From: Pelecanus crispus
Lineage: Eukaryota > Chordata > Aves > Pelecaniformes > Pelecanidae
Direction of reading: 5' to 3'
NCBI RefSeq assembly: GCF_030463565.1
Contig: NC_134648.1
Location: 14,889,306-14,953,305, forward strand
DNA: 64,000 nucleotides
The position numbers were made by a program, and so were the translations under genes. A model generated the notes under the pieces. That model made no database searches and was not told the origin of the DNA. It saw nothing but the letters and a program-made list of their open reading frames with translations. This document shows positions 15,401-33,460 of this stretch, in pieces; position 1 is the stretch's first letter, and every line of letters begins with the position of its first letter.

Positions 15401-17726
15401 TGTCTCGCTTCAAATAAATTTATATATGCATATTCCTGCCGGGATTCTTCTATATTTATGGTTGTGGACAGTGATTACTATTAATAATGTTTAGACCATT
15501 AAGAAAGGCACCTGCCCATACAAATTAACCTGAAATATAAGGACCTCGGTCACACTTCAGAAAGAAGCAGCAGTACCTTTTGTTTTTCCAAAGAAGTCCA
15601 CTAGATATGAGGAGAAAAGGCAAACAAACAAACAAAACGCCAAACACCATACCAGTGATTGATAAAAGTTTGTAAGATCTCAAAAACTACCCAGATCACT
15701 AAACCTAGCCTTGGTCTTCTGCATCCATGACTTCAAATAGTTTCTGGCATTTACCTATAAATTGTGTAAATTGCAAGAACTGCATTTCTGCGCACATAGC
15801 TGTGACGATGTTCTAGACATGCACGAATGGCTGGCATCAAAGGCTCCAACAGTTCTGCTTCTTTCAGCTTACAAAGAAAACGGAGAGTAGAGCCTCGGAT
15901 AAATTCATTTGGGTGCTGAAGATCCTAAAATCAACAAGAAACATATTTGAAATGCCAGACTCTTCAGACTGATTGTTAATCTCAGATGAATGCACTTGCT
16001 AGCCTTCTCCCACACTCAGCTTCTCCATGGTGCAAGTTCCCAACATCCACAATGACACCTCACTATCTTCTCATGAAATACCTTCTTAAAACACTGCTGC
16101 CCCACAATATTTAAAAACGCATATTTCTGTGTAGTAAAAGTTACAAAGCCTGCAGGATTTTTTTTTTTCTGCACTGTATGCATGTTCTCTGATTACTAGG
16201 GCTGTGAAAGCTCACCCTGTAGGCATTCCTGCACACTGGATACTAACCTCGGGTGTATATTAGTTCATCTGCTTCTGACCCATTCCCAAAGAAGTTGGAG
16301 GACCTTATTATCTTTGTGAAGGAGCGTCACAAATGCACCACGATGAAGTTATTCGAAAAATAGTGTCCTTTTATGACCCATGGCTTGTCCCAAGACACTA
16401 TGAAGACGGTAATTAGGTTAGCCCTCATCTTTGAGGTTCAGTCACTTGGAAACGAAGAGCACTAAATTGTTGTTAAGTTGTAATAGTAAAAGAACACATA
16501 AAAATTCCTTGGCAGTAGGTGTGCTGGTTATCTACAATTATCCAGCTCTGAAGCACTGAGATGTAACAGTTAGGAAGGAAATGCTGAGCATAAACCATTT
16601 GTATATTTATTAAATAACACAAAACGATACACTTTCTAGAAAGACCCAGTACAGGAACATAAGCAATGAAATAAACAATGGGCTACCTTTCTGTATGCAT
16701 CGCATACAAGGATCATTTCTTGCAAAAGCCTGCCATCGGGAGTGGTCTTTGGCACTATCTCCCAGAAGACAAGCAGCAGTTTTTTGATGGTATGATCTTG
16801 GAGAGGCAGTACAAAACGTATAATGGTCATCAGAAGCCCAGGTAGTTTTTCACCATTCAGAATCATAATGATTACTTTCTTCAAGGCCTCCGTCTTCAAT
16901 TTGACATCTCCTTTTTCTAGAGGAGGAGGAGGAAATTAAATCAGGAAGGCTATCATGTCACTGTTAGTTTAACAGGAATACTGATCTTCAGTGTCAGAAG
17001 ATACAAACCCCCTCTGAAGGAGTGCAATATAGCGTATCAATAAAATTCACATCCTTACTTCTACTAAAAGGATAAACAGGAAGCAAGAGATATTTAAAGA
17101 ATAAGCACAGAGTTCAGACTTAATCCTAGAATCAACATATTGGAATTAACCGAGTTCAACAAATTTCACAACTGTTTCAATGCTTAAATTAAACAGCCTA
17201 CTACTACAATGCACTCTGATGCTATACGTATACTAACACTGCCATTTCTGCCAGCAAGATACAGCAGTGCACTGAACAAGTGCTAAGACAACTTGTTGCT
17301 TATCATTGCATTACTTAAATCTGCCTAAGCCCAAACAGATATTACCTCAAACAGAAAGACAGAAAAAGATTTCAAACTTTTGCAGAGATGGCAGGGGGTG
17401 GGGACAAAAAAAAAAACAAACCCCGAAACATGTAAGATAAATATCATGAGGTTTCTCAAAACACAGCAAATAGAAGAATGTACACATTTCAAAAATCAAC
17501 AGAACAAAATAAACATCAAATGGACTTGCTTGAGTTTATAAAACATAAACAATCTTCTAGGAAAGGCACAATGACAGAATACAAGAATAATTCAGGTAAG
17601 ATGGAGTATCCTTCAAATCATTGTCCATTACTTGCCTAGGTCATTTTTTAAGCTGATTTCAGAAGGTGGTTCTGAATCCATCGGAACATTGATTAATGTG
17701 TAACACACGTTCTCTGCAGCTGTCAT
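353..17726 (-). CDS. COPB1: COPB1, coatomer subunit beta (full coding span, 21 coding exons)
   Basis: Beta-COP is a subunit of the COPI coat. It binds the ARF1-recruited coat to Golgi membranes and helps carry cargo from Golgi to ER and within the Golgi. Exons in transcript order: 17726-17636, 16916-16687, 15924-15755, 15095-14981, 14372-14280, 13735-13598, 12600-12481, 12040-11933, 11839-11693, 11261-11116, 10067-9971, 9381-9221, 8541-8421, 8055-7828, 7652-7473, 6379-6235, 4744-4625, 4179-4034, 2727-2638, 1870-1715, 412-353. They sum to 2862 bp, which is 953 residues plus stop, equal to human COPB1, with every codon phase agreeing across the splices. Residues 1 to about 520 are the adaptin-like helical-repeat trunk (starts [15 protein letters not shown]). 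From about 667 come the coatomer beta C-terminal region and appendage platform. All introns are GT-AG except intron 2 (GC-AG). No frameshift or internal stop was seen. Identity is from remembered family sequence; the joins are read directly. Confidence 0.98.
1715..1870 (-). CDS. COPB1: COPB1 exon 21, residues 883-934
   Basis: 156 bp, acceptor ttgtag and donor TCAG|gtaatg. It encodes [20 protein letters not shown] and onward to HIRIRAKSQ, the conserved appendage end. Both ends are phase 0. Confidence 0.97.
2638..2727 (-). CDS. COPB1: COPB1 exon 20, residues 853-882
   Basis: 90 bp, acceptor ttgaag and donor AAG|gtgagc. It encodes [20 protein letters not shown] and onward to LTPEK. Both ends are phase 0. 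Confidence 0.97.
3568..3668 (+). mobile_element. CR1 3'-end fragment with degenerate tail
   Basis: In COPB1 intron 20, TGTCCCTGCCCACAGCAGGG followed by GGGTTGGACTAAATGATC matches the CR1 3' end in plus orientation. The usual pyrimidine-rich tail is replaced by runs of A and C. It is opposite in orientation to the gene. Confidence 0.75.
4034..4179 (-). CDS. COPB1: COPB1 exon 19, residues 804-852
   Basis: 146 bp, acceptor ttgcag and donor AAA|gttagt. It encodes [20 protein letters not shown] through WAEFEWENK, part of the appendage platform. Confidence 0.97.
4625..4744 (-). CDS. COPB1: COPB1 exon 18, residues 764-804
   Basis: 120 bp, acceptor acacag and donor ATTG|gtaagt. It encodes [20 protein letters not shown] and onward to ENGIIFGNI. 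Both ends are phase 1. Confidence 0.97.
6235..6379 (-). CDS. COPB1: COPB1 exon 17, residues 716-764
   Basis: 145 bp, acceptor ttcacag and donor CTAG|gtaagt. It encodes [20 protein letters not shown] through NCTLELATL, the beta-sandwich start of the appendage. Confidence 0.97.
7473..7652 (-). CDS. COPB1: COPB1 exon 16, residues 656-715
   Basis: 180 bp, acceptor ctgcag and donor AAG|gtaatg. It encodes [20 protein letters not shown] and onward to [10 protein letters not shown], where the C-terminal coatomer-beta region begins. Both ends are phase 0. Confidence 0.97.
7828..8055 (-). CDS. COPB1: COPB1 exon 15, residues 580-655
   Basis: 228 bp, acceptor tctcag and donor AAG|gtgagc. It encodes [20 protein letters not shown] through LEEEKLSQK. 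Both ends are phase 0. Confidence 0.97.
8421..8541 (-). CDS. COPB1: COPB1 exon 14, residues 539-579
   Basis: 121 bp, acceptor ttgcag and donor AAAT|gtaagt. It encodes [20 protein letters not shown] and onward to LVQEKKKQN, opening by completing the Arg codon left by exon 13. Confidence 0.97.
9221..9381 (-). CDS. COPB1: COPB1 exon 13, residues 486-539
   Basis: 161 bp, acceptor tttctag and donor ACAG|gtattt. It encodes a charged, flexible linker with the motifs [20 protein letters not shown] and [17 protein letters not shown]. It ends two bases into Arg. Confidence 0.96.
9971..10067 (-). CDS. COPB1: COPB1 exon 12, residues 453-485
   Basis: 97 bp, acceptor tcttag and donor AGAG|gtgtgt. It encodes [20 protein letters not shown] through EVRRSLGE, the conserved end of the trunk before the linker. 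Confidence 0.97.
11116..11261 (-). CDS. COPB1: COPB1 exon 11, residues 405-453
   Basis: 146 bp, acceptor gctag and donor TCAA|gtgagt. It encodes [20 protein letters not shown] and onward to EVFHAIKSV, ending two bases into a Lys codon. Relative to human I read a Pro in [10 protein letters not shown]. Confidence 0.96.
11693..11839 (-). CDS. COPB1: COPB1 exon 10, residues 356-404
   Basis: 147 bp, acceptor ctgcag and donor AGTG|gtatgc. It encodes [20 protein letters not shown] through DMAANVIPV. Both ends are phase 0. Confidence 0.97.
11933..12040 (-). CDS. COPB1: COPB1 exon 9, residues 320-355
   Basis: 108 bp, acceptor tttcag and donor GGAG|gtaaaa. It encodes [20 protein letters not shown] through SSRNVEE. 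Both ends are phase 0. Confidence 0.97.
12481..12600 (-). CDS. COPB1: COPB1 exon 8, residues 280-319
   Basis: 120 bp, acceptor ttttag and donor ACAG|gtgtgt. It encodes [20 protein letters not shown] and onward to HPSHERVLQ. Both ends are phase 0. Confidence 0.97.
13598..13735 (-). CDS. COPB1: COPB1 exon 7, residues 234-279
   Basis: 138 bp, acceptor atctag and donor AAG|gtataa. It encodes [20 protein letters not shown] through [10 protein letters not shown], part of the helical trunk. Both ends are phase 0. Confidence 0.97.
14280..14372 (-). CDS. COPB1: COPB1 exon 6, residues 203-233
   Basis: 93 bp, acceptor gtatag and donor AAG|gtaaaa. It encodes [20 protein letters not shown] and onward to VELIYK. 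Both ends are phase 0. Confidence 0.97.
14981..15095 (-). CDS. COPB1: COPB1 exon 5, residues 164-202
   Basis: 115 bp encoding [17 protein letters not shown] through [10 protein letters not shown]. The donor is CAG|gtaagg. The acceptor is unusual: a run of ten T then ten A then G lies immediately upstream. Frame and conservation leave no other start for this exon. Confidence 0.95.
15755..15924 (-). CDS. COPB1: COPB1 exon 4, residues 108-164
   Basis: 170 bp, acceptor ttttag and donor ATAG|gtaaat. It encodes [20 protein letters not shown] and onward through [14 protein letters not shown], classic adaptin helical-repeat sequence. It ends two bases into an Arg codon. Confidence 0.97.
16687..16916 (-). 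CDS. COPB1: COPB1 exon 3, residues 31-107
   Basis: 230 bp with acceptor ctag and donor AAAG|gtagcc. It encodes the strongly conserved start of the adaptin-like trunk, including the stretches [16 protein letters not shown] and [16 protein letters not shown]. It opens by completing the Glu codon split by the GC-AG intron. Confidence 0.97.
16917..17635 (-). other. COPB1: COPB1 intron 2, a GC-AG intron
   Basis: The donor is AG|GCAAGT (17635-17630) and the acceptor ctcctcctctag. Joining here gives CTA GAA AAA GGA, matching the conserved residues Leu-Glu-Lys-Gly. Apart from the GC, the donor matches the U2 consensus perfectly, as is typical for GC-AG introns. Confidence 0.9.
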
Positions 17727-17787
17727 GGTTCTTGGTTACAAAAGTTTTCTCAGTGGAAGAATTATTTTGACACAAATACCAGACAAC
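17636..17787 (-). CDS. COPB1: COPB1 exon 2: 5' UTR end plus start codon, residues 1-31
   Basis: The acceptor (tttttag) ends at 17788, so the exon begins at 17787. There are 61 nt of 5' UTR without an upstream ATG, then ATG at 17726-17724. The context is AACCATGA with A at -3. Coding covers 17726-17636: 30 codons plus one base. The donor reads CTAG|gcaagt, a GC donor. Using the GT four bases further on would break the frame with exon 3. Confidence 0.95.
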
Positions 17788-20163
17788 CTAAAAACCAAGC
17801 AAACAAAGCCATCCCAAAGTTAACAGATTTTATTAACAAAATACACAAAAAAGTTTTCTAAACTGACTTAATGAGTTGAAGGGATTGCTGGGTTTCTTGA
17901 GAAGCCACATTCAAAAGCTTTCTCAATTTTCCATTACGCTAAAATATTCCTGTTAGTACCAAAAAATGAAAAGCATGAATTTCCCAAAGAAAAAAAAAAT
18001 AGTAAATGAAAGAAACCTTTCCAATACTTAGGCACAGTCAGAGATAACAGAAGCGTACAGGCACCTGACTGCACCTGAACGGAAGCAGCAGCTTTTCCCT
18101 CATCTACTCACCCCCTGATCCTGGCTATGTATTCCCACTACCTTCCCTGCAGTCCTGTGCTCCTCCTGGTGAACTGACCCAAACTGCAAAATCGGCTGAA
18201 AAACATCACAGAAAAACAAGTTGAATCAGCTTACGAAGGAAGCTTTGAAGATGAGCGTGAGATCCAACAAAGCAGAAACCAAGGATGGGAGAAAAGACAC
18301 CATGGTGGAGAGGGAAGCAGGACTGCCCTTTTACCTGCCAAGGATCCTCAGACCAGCTCAACTCTACTGTCTAACTGCTCCACTAGACACTAATGATAAA
18401 TATTTTTATAGTAAAAAGTACGAGAAAGTTACAGATATATCAAAGCTGGTGCGTGGCTGACTGTTTAGATAAGAAAATTAGCAATTAAGCTCAATCCTCA
18501 TTCTCATGCTTGTTTCTTCCTTATATAATAGACATCTAGGATCAAATCAAACGTTTTATTCCATTGCTTAAGTAATGAAAAATGCTCAAGTTTGAGCTTT
18601 CTCAGTTAATGCTATGATAGCATACTGACAAGCACAGTAAAGAAAATTGTTACTTTTTATTGCACAAGCAATTTTGTATTTTCTACAGAAAATGTGTCAA
18701 AATTTACAGAAAGATTACTTTCTCTGTGCTTTTACTGCTATTAATTTTCTGGAAGTCTTACACTGAGTTTAACAAATCATTAAAACAAGGAAGATGCCTT
18801 TTTACTTTAAATTACGATACTACAGATCAGTCAACTATTTTGTAAAAGCATGCTTGTTTTATATAATTATTATTGCTAACTAATAATAGAGCCAACAGAA
18901 CTGAACAAAATGATCCTAATCAAAGGTCACGATTTACATAAAGACGAAAACACTAAACTCTCCAACTCCAGACTATGCTTTCACTGCAGATCACTTTTCC
19001 TCTGAGTTCAATGATCTTGAGCAGGGCCATACCTCCAAGACATAAAGCTTTCAATAACATGCCACTTCAAGAAGTTACTGCCTAGGGATAACCAGCTCCT
19101 ACCCCACATTACCTCTTTTATCTGTGCAGACAACTTTTGAGATGCAAATCCTGTAAACTCTCCACTCCTACCTTATTTTTGAAGCAGTAAGAAAAACAAA
19201 GAAAATCCAACAGACCAACAAACACCCGTTCCCAGCCTGGTTAAAAGCACGCCCTCACAAATAGCTCTGAGGAAAGATGAGGGAAGGTGGGACGTGGAGT
19301 TGCAGCATTTGAATGAACGGCCGAGACGCTACACAAGCTGGTGTTGGGTCCAAGTCCCTTTTCTCATCAAGTGGGCACCTAGAGAACACCACGCTGAACA
19401 GCCAGCAGGAAAGCTGTGCTAACTTGGGCTGCAGCCCCTTTCTACACAAGAAAACAACAGAACTGAAACAGTATCACAACTACTACTACGACAATAAAAA
19501 AATCCAATACATTTTTTTTAAAAAAACCTCTTTCTGTTATGGATTCTATGTTTTTAAGGATTAGATCCTTCAAACTTGTTGTTTACAAATATCCACTTAA
19601 AGCACTCCTGCTCATTTTTAGAATTACAACTGTTTTCTTGCCTCAGCAGCTTTTTGTATACTTTTTTCATACTCTTGCCCAGAACTCCTGCCTCAAAGCC
19701 TTGCAGCTAGCACCGTCATCTCCAATAACTACTCAAACAGATCATAAAACAGATCTGTGCGAAAAGTCGACCAGTTATCTTTACCCACACAAGTATCTCA
19801 ACTGTGGAAATTCTCTCAAAAATCACAGCCAAAACAGGTCTCTGAAGCATGAAAACTGGGAGTGTATTTTAGGCTCTGAAAAGTAGCAGTGAGAAACAAC
19901 TCTCCTAAAACGCAGAGCTGGGAGACTCGGCAGGGAGAACCACCACCAAGTCTTCCTCACTGCAAAGCACCAAGCCTCGAAATCACAGTTTGATCTTACC
20001 AAGAATCCCACAGACACAAAAGTAGATGCTACTCTACTTCTTCAGCAATAAAATTTCTGAGTACCTGTACAAGGAAATTGAAAGTTATATAGTTTACACA
20101 TGACAGAAAGACAAAAAGCCACCCCTGCTCTCCCAGCTACATCCTTGGGAAGCCTTATGAACT
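17788..20163 (-). other. COPB1: COPB1 intron 1, part 3' of the CR1 element
   Basis: This is the non-coding stretch between the exon 2 acceptor and the CR1 insertion. I see only AT-rich sequence and short chance ORFs on both strands. No exon, RNA gene or family repeat could be recognised. Confidence 0.6.
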
Positions 20164-21027
20164 TAGAATCATGAAATTGTTTAGGTTGGAAAAGACCTTT
20201 AAGATTATCAAGTCCAACCATTAACCTAGCACTGCCAAGTCCACCACTAAACCATGTCCCTAAGTGCCACATCTACACAGTTTTTAAATACCTCCAGGGG
20301 TGGGGATTCAACCACTTCCCTGGGCAGCCTGCTCCAGTGCTTGACAACCCTTTCTGTGAAGAAAGTTTTCCTCATATCCAATCTAAACCTCCCCTGGCAC
20401 AGCTTGAGCCCATTTCCTCTCGTCCTATCGCTAGCTACTTGGGAGAAGAGACCAACACCCACCTCACTACAACCTCCTTTCAGGTAGTTGTAGAGAGTGA
20501 TAAGGTCTCCCCTCAGCCTCCTCTTCTCCAGGCTAAACAGTCCCAGTTCCCTCAGCCGCTCCTCATAAGGCCTGTGCTCCAGACCCTTCACCAGCTTTGT
20601 TGCCCTTCTCTGGACACGCTCCAGCACCTCAATGTCTTTCCTGTATTGAGGGGCCCAAAACTGGACACAGTATTCCAGGTGCAGCTTCACCAGTGCCAAG
20701 TACAGGGGGACAATCACCTCCCTGCTCCTGCTGGCCACACTATTCCTGATACAAGCCAGGATGCTGTTGGCCTTCTTGGCCACCTGGGCACACTGCTGGC
20801 TCATGTTCAGCTGGCTGTTGACCAACACCCCCGGGTCCTTTTCGGCCAGGCAGCTTTCCAGCCACTCTTCCCCAGGCCTGTAGCGTTGCATGGGGTTGCT
20901 GTGACCCAAGTGCAGGACCCGGCACTTGGCCTTGTTGAACCTCATACAGTTGGCCTCAGCCCATCGGTCCAGCCTGTCCAGGTCCCTCTGCAGGGCCATC
21001 CTACCCTCGACTACCTTATGAAACAAA
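20164..21027 (-). mobile_element. CR1 LINE, 5'-truncated copy with open ORF2 C-terminus
   Basis: The element is in minus orientation. Its 3' end (20164-20230) has the standard CR1 tail, a run matching GTTGGACTTGATAATC then TTTTCCAACCTAAAC. Upstream, an ORF of about 259 codons stays open from 21026 to 20247 and encodes the C-terminal part of the CR1 reverse-transcriptase protein. Typical motifs are [37 protein letters not shown] and [20 protein letters not shown]. The N-terminal part of ORF2, including the RT catalytic core, is missing, so the copy cannot move on its own. It lies in COPB1 intron 1 in the same orientation as the gene, about 0.2 kb from the CpG island. Confidence 0.95.
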
Positions 21028-21609
21028 ACCCTGAGAAAACATCATTTCCTTGATGTGCAGCCTGGAATGTATAATGTAAAAATACTTATTAAAAATCCTG
21101 AGTAAATTCATAGGAGTTTAGGGAGGTGTCTCTCTTAATTTTCCAGGTGATTACCTTTTACTGGAAACGCCTGGCGTATTTATCTGCGATTTAAAACTTC
21201 ACATATTCAGACGCCACCGCTTGCCTGCCATTCCTCTGAATAAATTCAGAGAGCTACAACACCGGAACACCACAGCACCTCTCCGGGAGGACGCGCCACA
21301 CCGGCACCCAAAACCGTGAGGCGGCCCTCAGCCCCCGCAGGCCCGTAGCCCCCCCGTTAGCGGTGCTGGGGGCTCCCCTGAGGGAGCCACCAGGAAGACG
21401 CCGGCGGGGCCGTGAGGCCTCGGGCCTGCGAGCCCCGCCGGAGCGGCAGCCCCGCCACGGCCCCCACCGCCCTGCGCCCGCCCTCCAGCCCCGGCGAGGC
21501 CGCTGCTCTCCAGGCGCAAGGCTCCGTACCCGCTGGCGCGGCGGCCCGGTCCGGTCGAATCGGGCCCGGTGCGGAGCTCTGCCCGCCGCGATGCCGCTCC
21601 GGCGATGGC

Positions 21610-21617
21610 TGACGTGG
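21610..21617 (+). promoter_or_regulatory. UPRE-like site TGACGTGG
   Basis: This is an exact match to the XBP1/ATF6-type unfolded-protein-response element core. Many secretory-pathway genes carry such sites. Function here is inference; it may lie inside exon 1. Confidence 0.4.
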
Positions 21618-21676
21618 AGCCGCTCCCTCCCCTGGCCACATCGATCGTACGGCGGCCGTAGCGGGACACGCCTCTG

Positions 21677-21747
21677 GCCCGCACGGGAACGCGAAAGGGG
21701 CGGGGCCGCCGGCGGCGGCCCCGCCCCTTTCGCGTTCCCGTGCGGGC
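21677..21747. repeat. 71-bp perfect palindrome with embedded GC boxes
   Basis: Two 35-bp arms (21677-21711 and 21713-21747) are exact reverse complements around a single G at 21712. Each arm contains GGGGCGGGGCC (Sp1/KLF type) and AACGCGAAA. The sequence could extrude as a GC-rich cruciform or hairpin. It could also be a fold-back assembly artefact. Confidence 0.9.
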
Positions 21748-21802
21748 GAGCAAGTGGTGCGCGCCCGACCGCCACGAGGCCGGGAGGAGGGGCTTCCACC
21801 TC

Positions 21803-21810
21803 TGACGTCA
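21803..21810. promoter_or_regulatory. COPB1: Full palindromic CRE, TGACGTCA
   Basis: A perfect consensus CREB/ATF site, 56 bp upstream of the palindrome relative to the minus-strand gene. Full CREs inside CpG islands are often functional. A second partial site (ACGTCAG) lies near 21828. Confidence 0.6.
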
Positions 21811-21928
21811 CTACCCCGTGAAAAGCAACGTCAGCGCTCTGCAGCCCTGCGTCTATTTCCCGCGCAGGCAGGAGGGTGGGCTCGCTAACCGTAAAAAATA
21901 GTAATGGGGAAAAAACCGCCAAACGCGC

Positions 21929-22045
21929 ACAAAATTTAAAAAAAAAAAAACAAAAAACAAACAAACAAACAAAAAAACCCAAACACCAAACCAAACCAAC
22001 GCACACAAAATTAAAAAAAACCCCACCAAACCAAACAAATAAAAA
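21929..22045. repeat. A/C-only low-complexity tract, (CAAA)n-like
   Basis: The plus strand is almost free of G (one at 22001) and is built of A runs, CAAA units and CCAAA units. An imperfect internal duplication starts with GCGCACAAAATTT near 21924 and CGCACACAAAATT near 22000. It lies just outside the COPB1 promoter island. Confidence 0.8.
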
Positions 22046-23160
22046 GGGGAGCGGGGGGAGAAATAGAAAAATAATAGCAGAAAAATAATAGAAGAGAAAA
22101 AAAATAAAATTAAAAGCAGCTCTGTCTAGTGCTTAAAACCAAATACACACAGCCCTGATGTCATTTTAATATTTTCGTGACCGAACTATTTAAAATGGAT
22201 CAACACAGTATTTCAAGCCTGTTTGAAACAGCACCATGCTTTATTAATAAGATGCAAGTTTTTACGGTTTTTTTTTTTGTCTTTTTTTTTTTTAAGTAAG
22301 TACCTTGAGCAGGATATCAAACCCCCACATGAGTTCACCCCAAAAACTTCTTATCCTTTTCAACGTATTCATTAGTGAGAATAATGATGATAGAATGATC
22401 CGAACACGGAAAAATGAAAAAAGGTAACACTGAACTCGCTTTGCTTACAATACAGCGTCAGACCCATTTTGCACCTGGGAAGCACTGACTCCCTGGCCTT
22501 CCCTGCCAGACGTTCCTAAAGAAGTCACTGTTAGTCCCAAATTTTGTGGCATTCAGCTTGAATCCAAACGGATACCCCTCAGGCAGACTGCACAGGGGAA
22601 GCTGAAGGGACAGAAGCCCGGCAAACCTGTTTATTCCGCAGCAATGCAGAGACTCCACAGCTCACGGGACGTGTCATGGGAATTTTATGTACTTCCCTGT
22701 TCCTTCAATTTAGGCCATGAGCAAGCTAAAAGCCCTTCCCTACTCCATGGCTGGCTGATGGCTCTGAAGAAATAACGTGATACAATTCGGTTCCAAACAA
22801 GCTAAGGGTTTACTAAAGCTGAGTGCTCAAAAAAACCAAAACACAAGCTGTTTGGCAGCTTTGTGCTGAATACAGCCTCCAATGTTTCTGGTAAACACTC
22901 ATAACCAGAAATGTCTTCTCAAGTTGAGACAATGACAAGACAACATGGTGAAACACGCTGCATCCTATTTGTTCCACAACCATTTTGCAGTTTTGTAGGT
23001 ATTTTGAAGTCCTCTCAGTTCAACAGCTTCCAACAGCACCACATTTACATGCAGCAAGCAAATGCTCACTCTGACAAATGGTGAAATGCATGATGGCACC
23101 TTGATATGACACAAGTATTTGAATCATTGTTTGTTCAGATTAATAAAAAAACCCCAAAAC
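22046..23160. other. Intergenic gap between COPB1 promoter and PSMA1 3' end
   Basis: AT-rich sequence with no supported gene, RNA or family repeat. A second AATAAA on the minus strand at 22240-22245 could be a distal PSMA1 poly(A) signal, but nothing else supports it. Confidence 0.6.
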
Positions 23161-23164
23161 CCAA

Positions 23165-23471
23165 AGCAGTTTCCAAGAAAGTGATTTATTTCCACTTGTC
23201 CTTACAAGTTAAAGACAGTATGCTTTTCATTAAAAAACAGTATCATGTACTATTTAGAAAATGATTACACCTTTCTTGTCAAAGAAAATACACCGAATTA
23301 TGACCTCCTGTCTACCTTTTAAGGATAGGTGGGCTGGTTTCTTTCTTTTTTAAGAGTAATCCTCAGAATGTATCAGCAGAAAACGCATATAGGTGAGGAT
23401 AAAGTTACCAGCAAATGGATAAACGTTCCTGTATAATTAGACGTATGTTAACAGAGGAACTCATCCACCAA
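23165..23471 (-). other. PSMA1: PSMA1 3' UTR
   Basis: About 300 bases of non-coding sequence between the stop and the first good poly(A) signal at 23185-23190. The lower edge is inferred. Confidence 0.65.
23185..23190 (-). terminator. PSMA1: PSMA1 poly(A) signal AATAAA
   Basis: The plus strand reads tttatt. It is the first canonical hexamer on the gene strand after the stop codon. The cleavage site is expected 10-25 bases lower. Confidence 0.65.
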
Positions 23472-32935
<9,464 letters not shown>

Positions 32936-32938
<3 letters not shown>

Positions 32939-33045
32939 CCTCCTTCCCCCGACAGCGGCGCGGGCTCCGGGGCAGCGAGGGGGGACCGCTCCGGCAGCGC
33001 TCGCTCTGGACTGGAAGCGGCCAAGCAGCACTAGCCGCACTTCGA
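32936..33045 (-). CDS. PSMA1: PSMA1 exon 1: 5' UTR and the ATG only
   Basis: The sequence reads GGAGG ATG|gtgagg, so the start codon is the last codon of the exon and the splice follows at once. As I recall, human PSMA1 has the same arrangement. The 5' edge is not visible; 33045 is an estimate inside the CpG island. Confidence 0.8.
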
Positions 33046-33088
33046 GTCATCGATCGAGCGCGCGGTACGGCGCGGCCCCGCCCCCGCG

Positions 33089-33098
33089 GCGCATGCGC
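33089..33098. promoter_or_regulatory. PSMA1: NRF1 (nuclear respiratory factor 1) consensus GCGCATGCGC
   Basis: A perfect 10-bp palindrome matching the NRF1 consensus core, about 150 bp upstream of the PSMA1 ATG, next to a GC box. Such sites are common in CpG-island promoters of housekeeping genes. Use here is inferred. Confidence 0.55.
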
Positions 33099-33460
33099 GC
33101 TGCCGCAGGGCCCGTCGGCGCCGCGGCCTTCGCCGGGTGGCGGGGGCCGGGACGGGCCGGGACGGGCAGCGCCGCCGTGGCGGCTGTCCCCGGCACCCCG
33201 AGGCGCTGCGGACGGTCGCCTGTTCGCGGCCCGTTTCCAGTGTACGAATCGTCGCCCTTCAGTTTGCAAACCCTGGCGGCTTCTCTGTGCGAGCGGCTCC
33301 CTGCGGCCTGCGCTGCCGGTGCTCGCCCCGCTGCTCGGTTTTTCTCCTGCTCGGAGCGACGCAGCGTGCCTCTGGACACTGAGAGCCCCGCGTGCAACGC
33401 AAACATTTCCTTACTTGAGGAAAACTTGCATTGTGGAATTTGAAATGCTTTTTCTGACGA

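Larger units (their letters stand above)
21250..21870 (-). promoter_or_regulatory. COPB1: COPB1 CpG-island promoter and probable non-coding exon 1
   Basis: A sharp block of GC- and CpG-rich DNA lies 3.5 kb upstream of the exon 2 acceptor. It holds GC boxes, a full CRE at 21803-21810, a UPRE-like TGACGTGG at 21610-21617 and a 71-bp palindrome. No TATA box is seen. COPB1 exon 2 begins with UTR at an acceptor, so a non-coding first exon is required and this island is the obvious home. A possible donor is GCGG|gtacgg with the exon ending at 21530. Island position is seen; the exon limits are inference. Confidence 0.75.

Noticed and set aside
19255-20017. Cluster of 60-115 codon ORFs on both strands of COPB1 intron 1
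   Set aside because: No motif and no conserved residues; consistent with chance ORFs in intron DNA.
20337-21053. 238-codon plus-strand ORF
   Set aside because: It is antisense to the CR1 LINE coding region and has no protein features of its own.
22240-22245. Second AATAAA on the minus strand downstream of PSMA1
   Set aside because: It is over 1.2 kb past the stop, while a nearer signal at 23185-23190 explains the 3' end. Kept only as a possible distal site.
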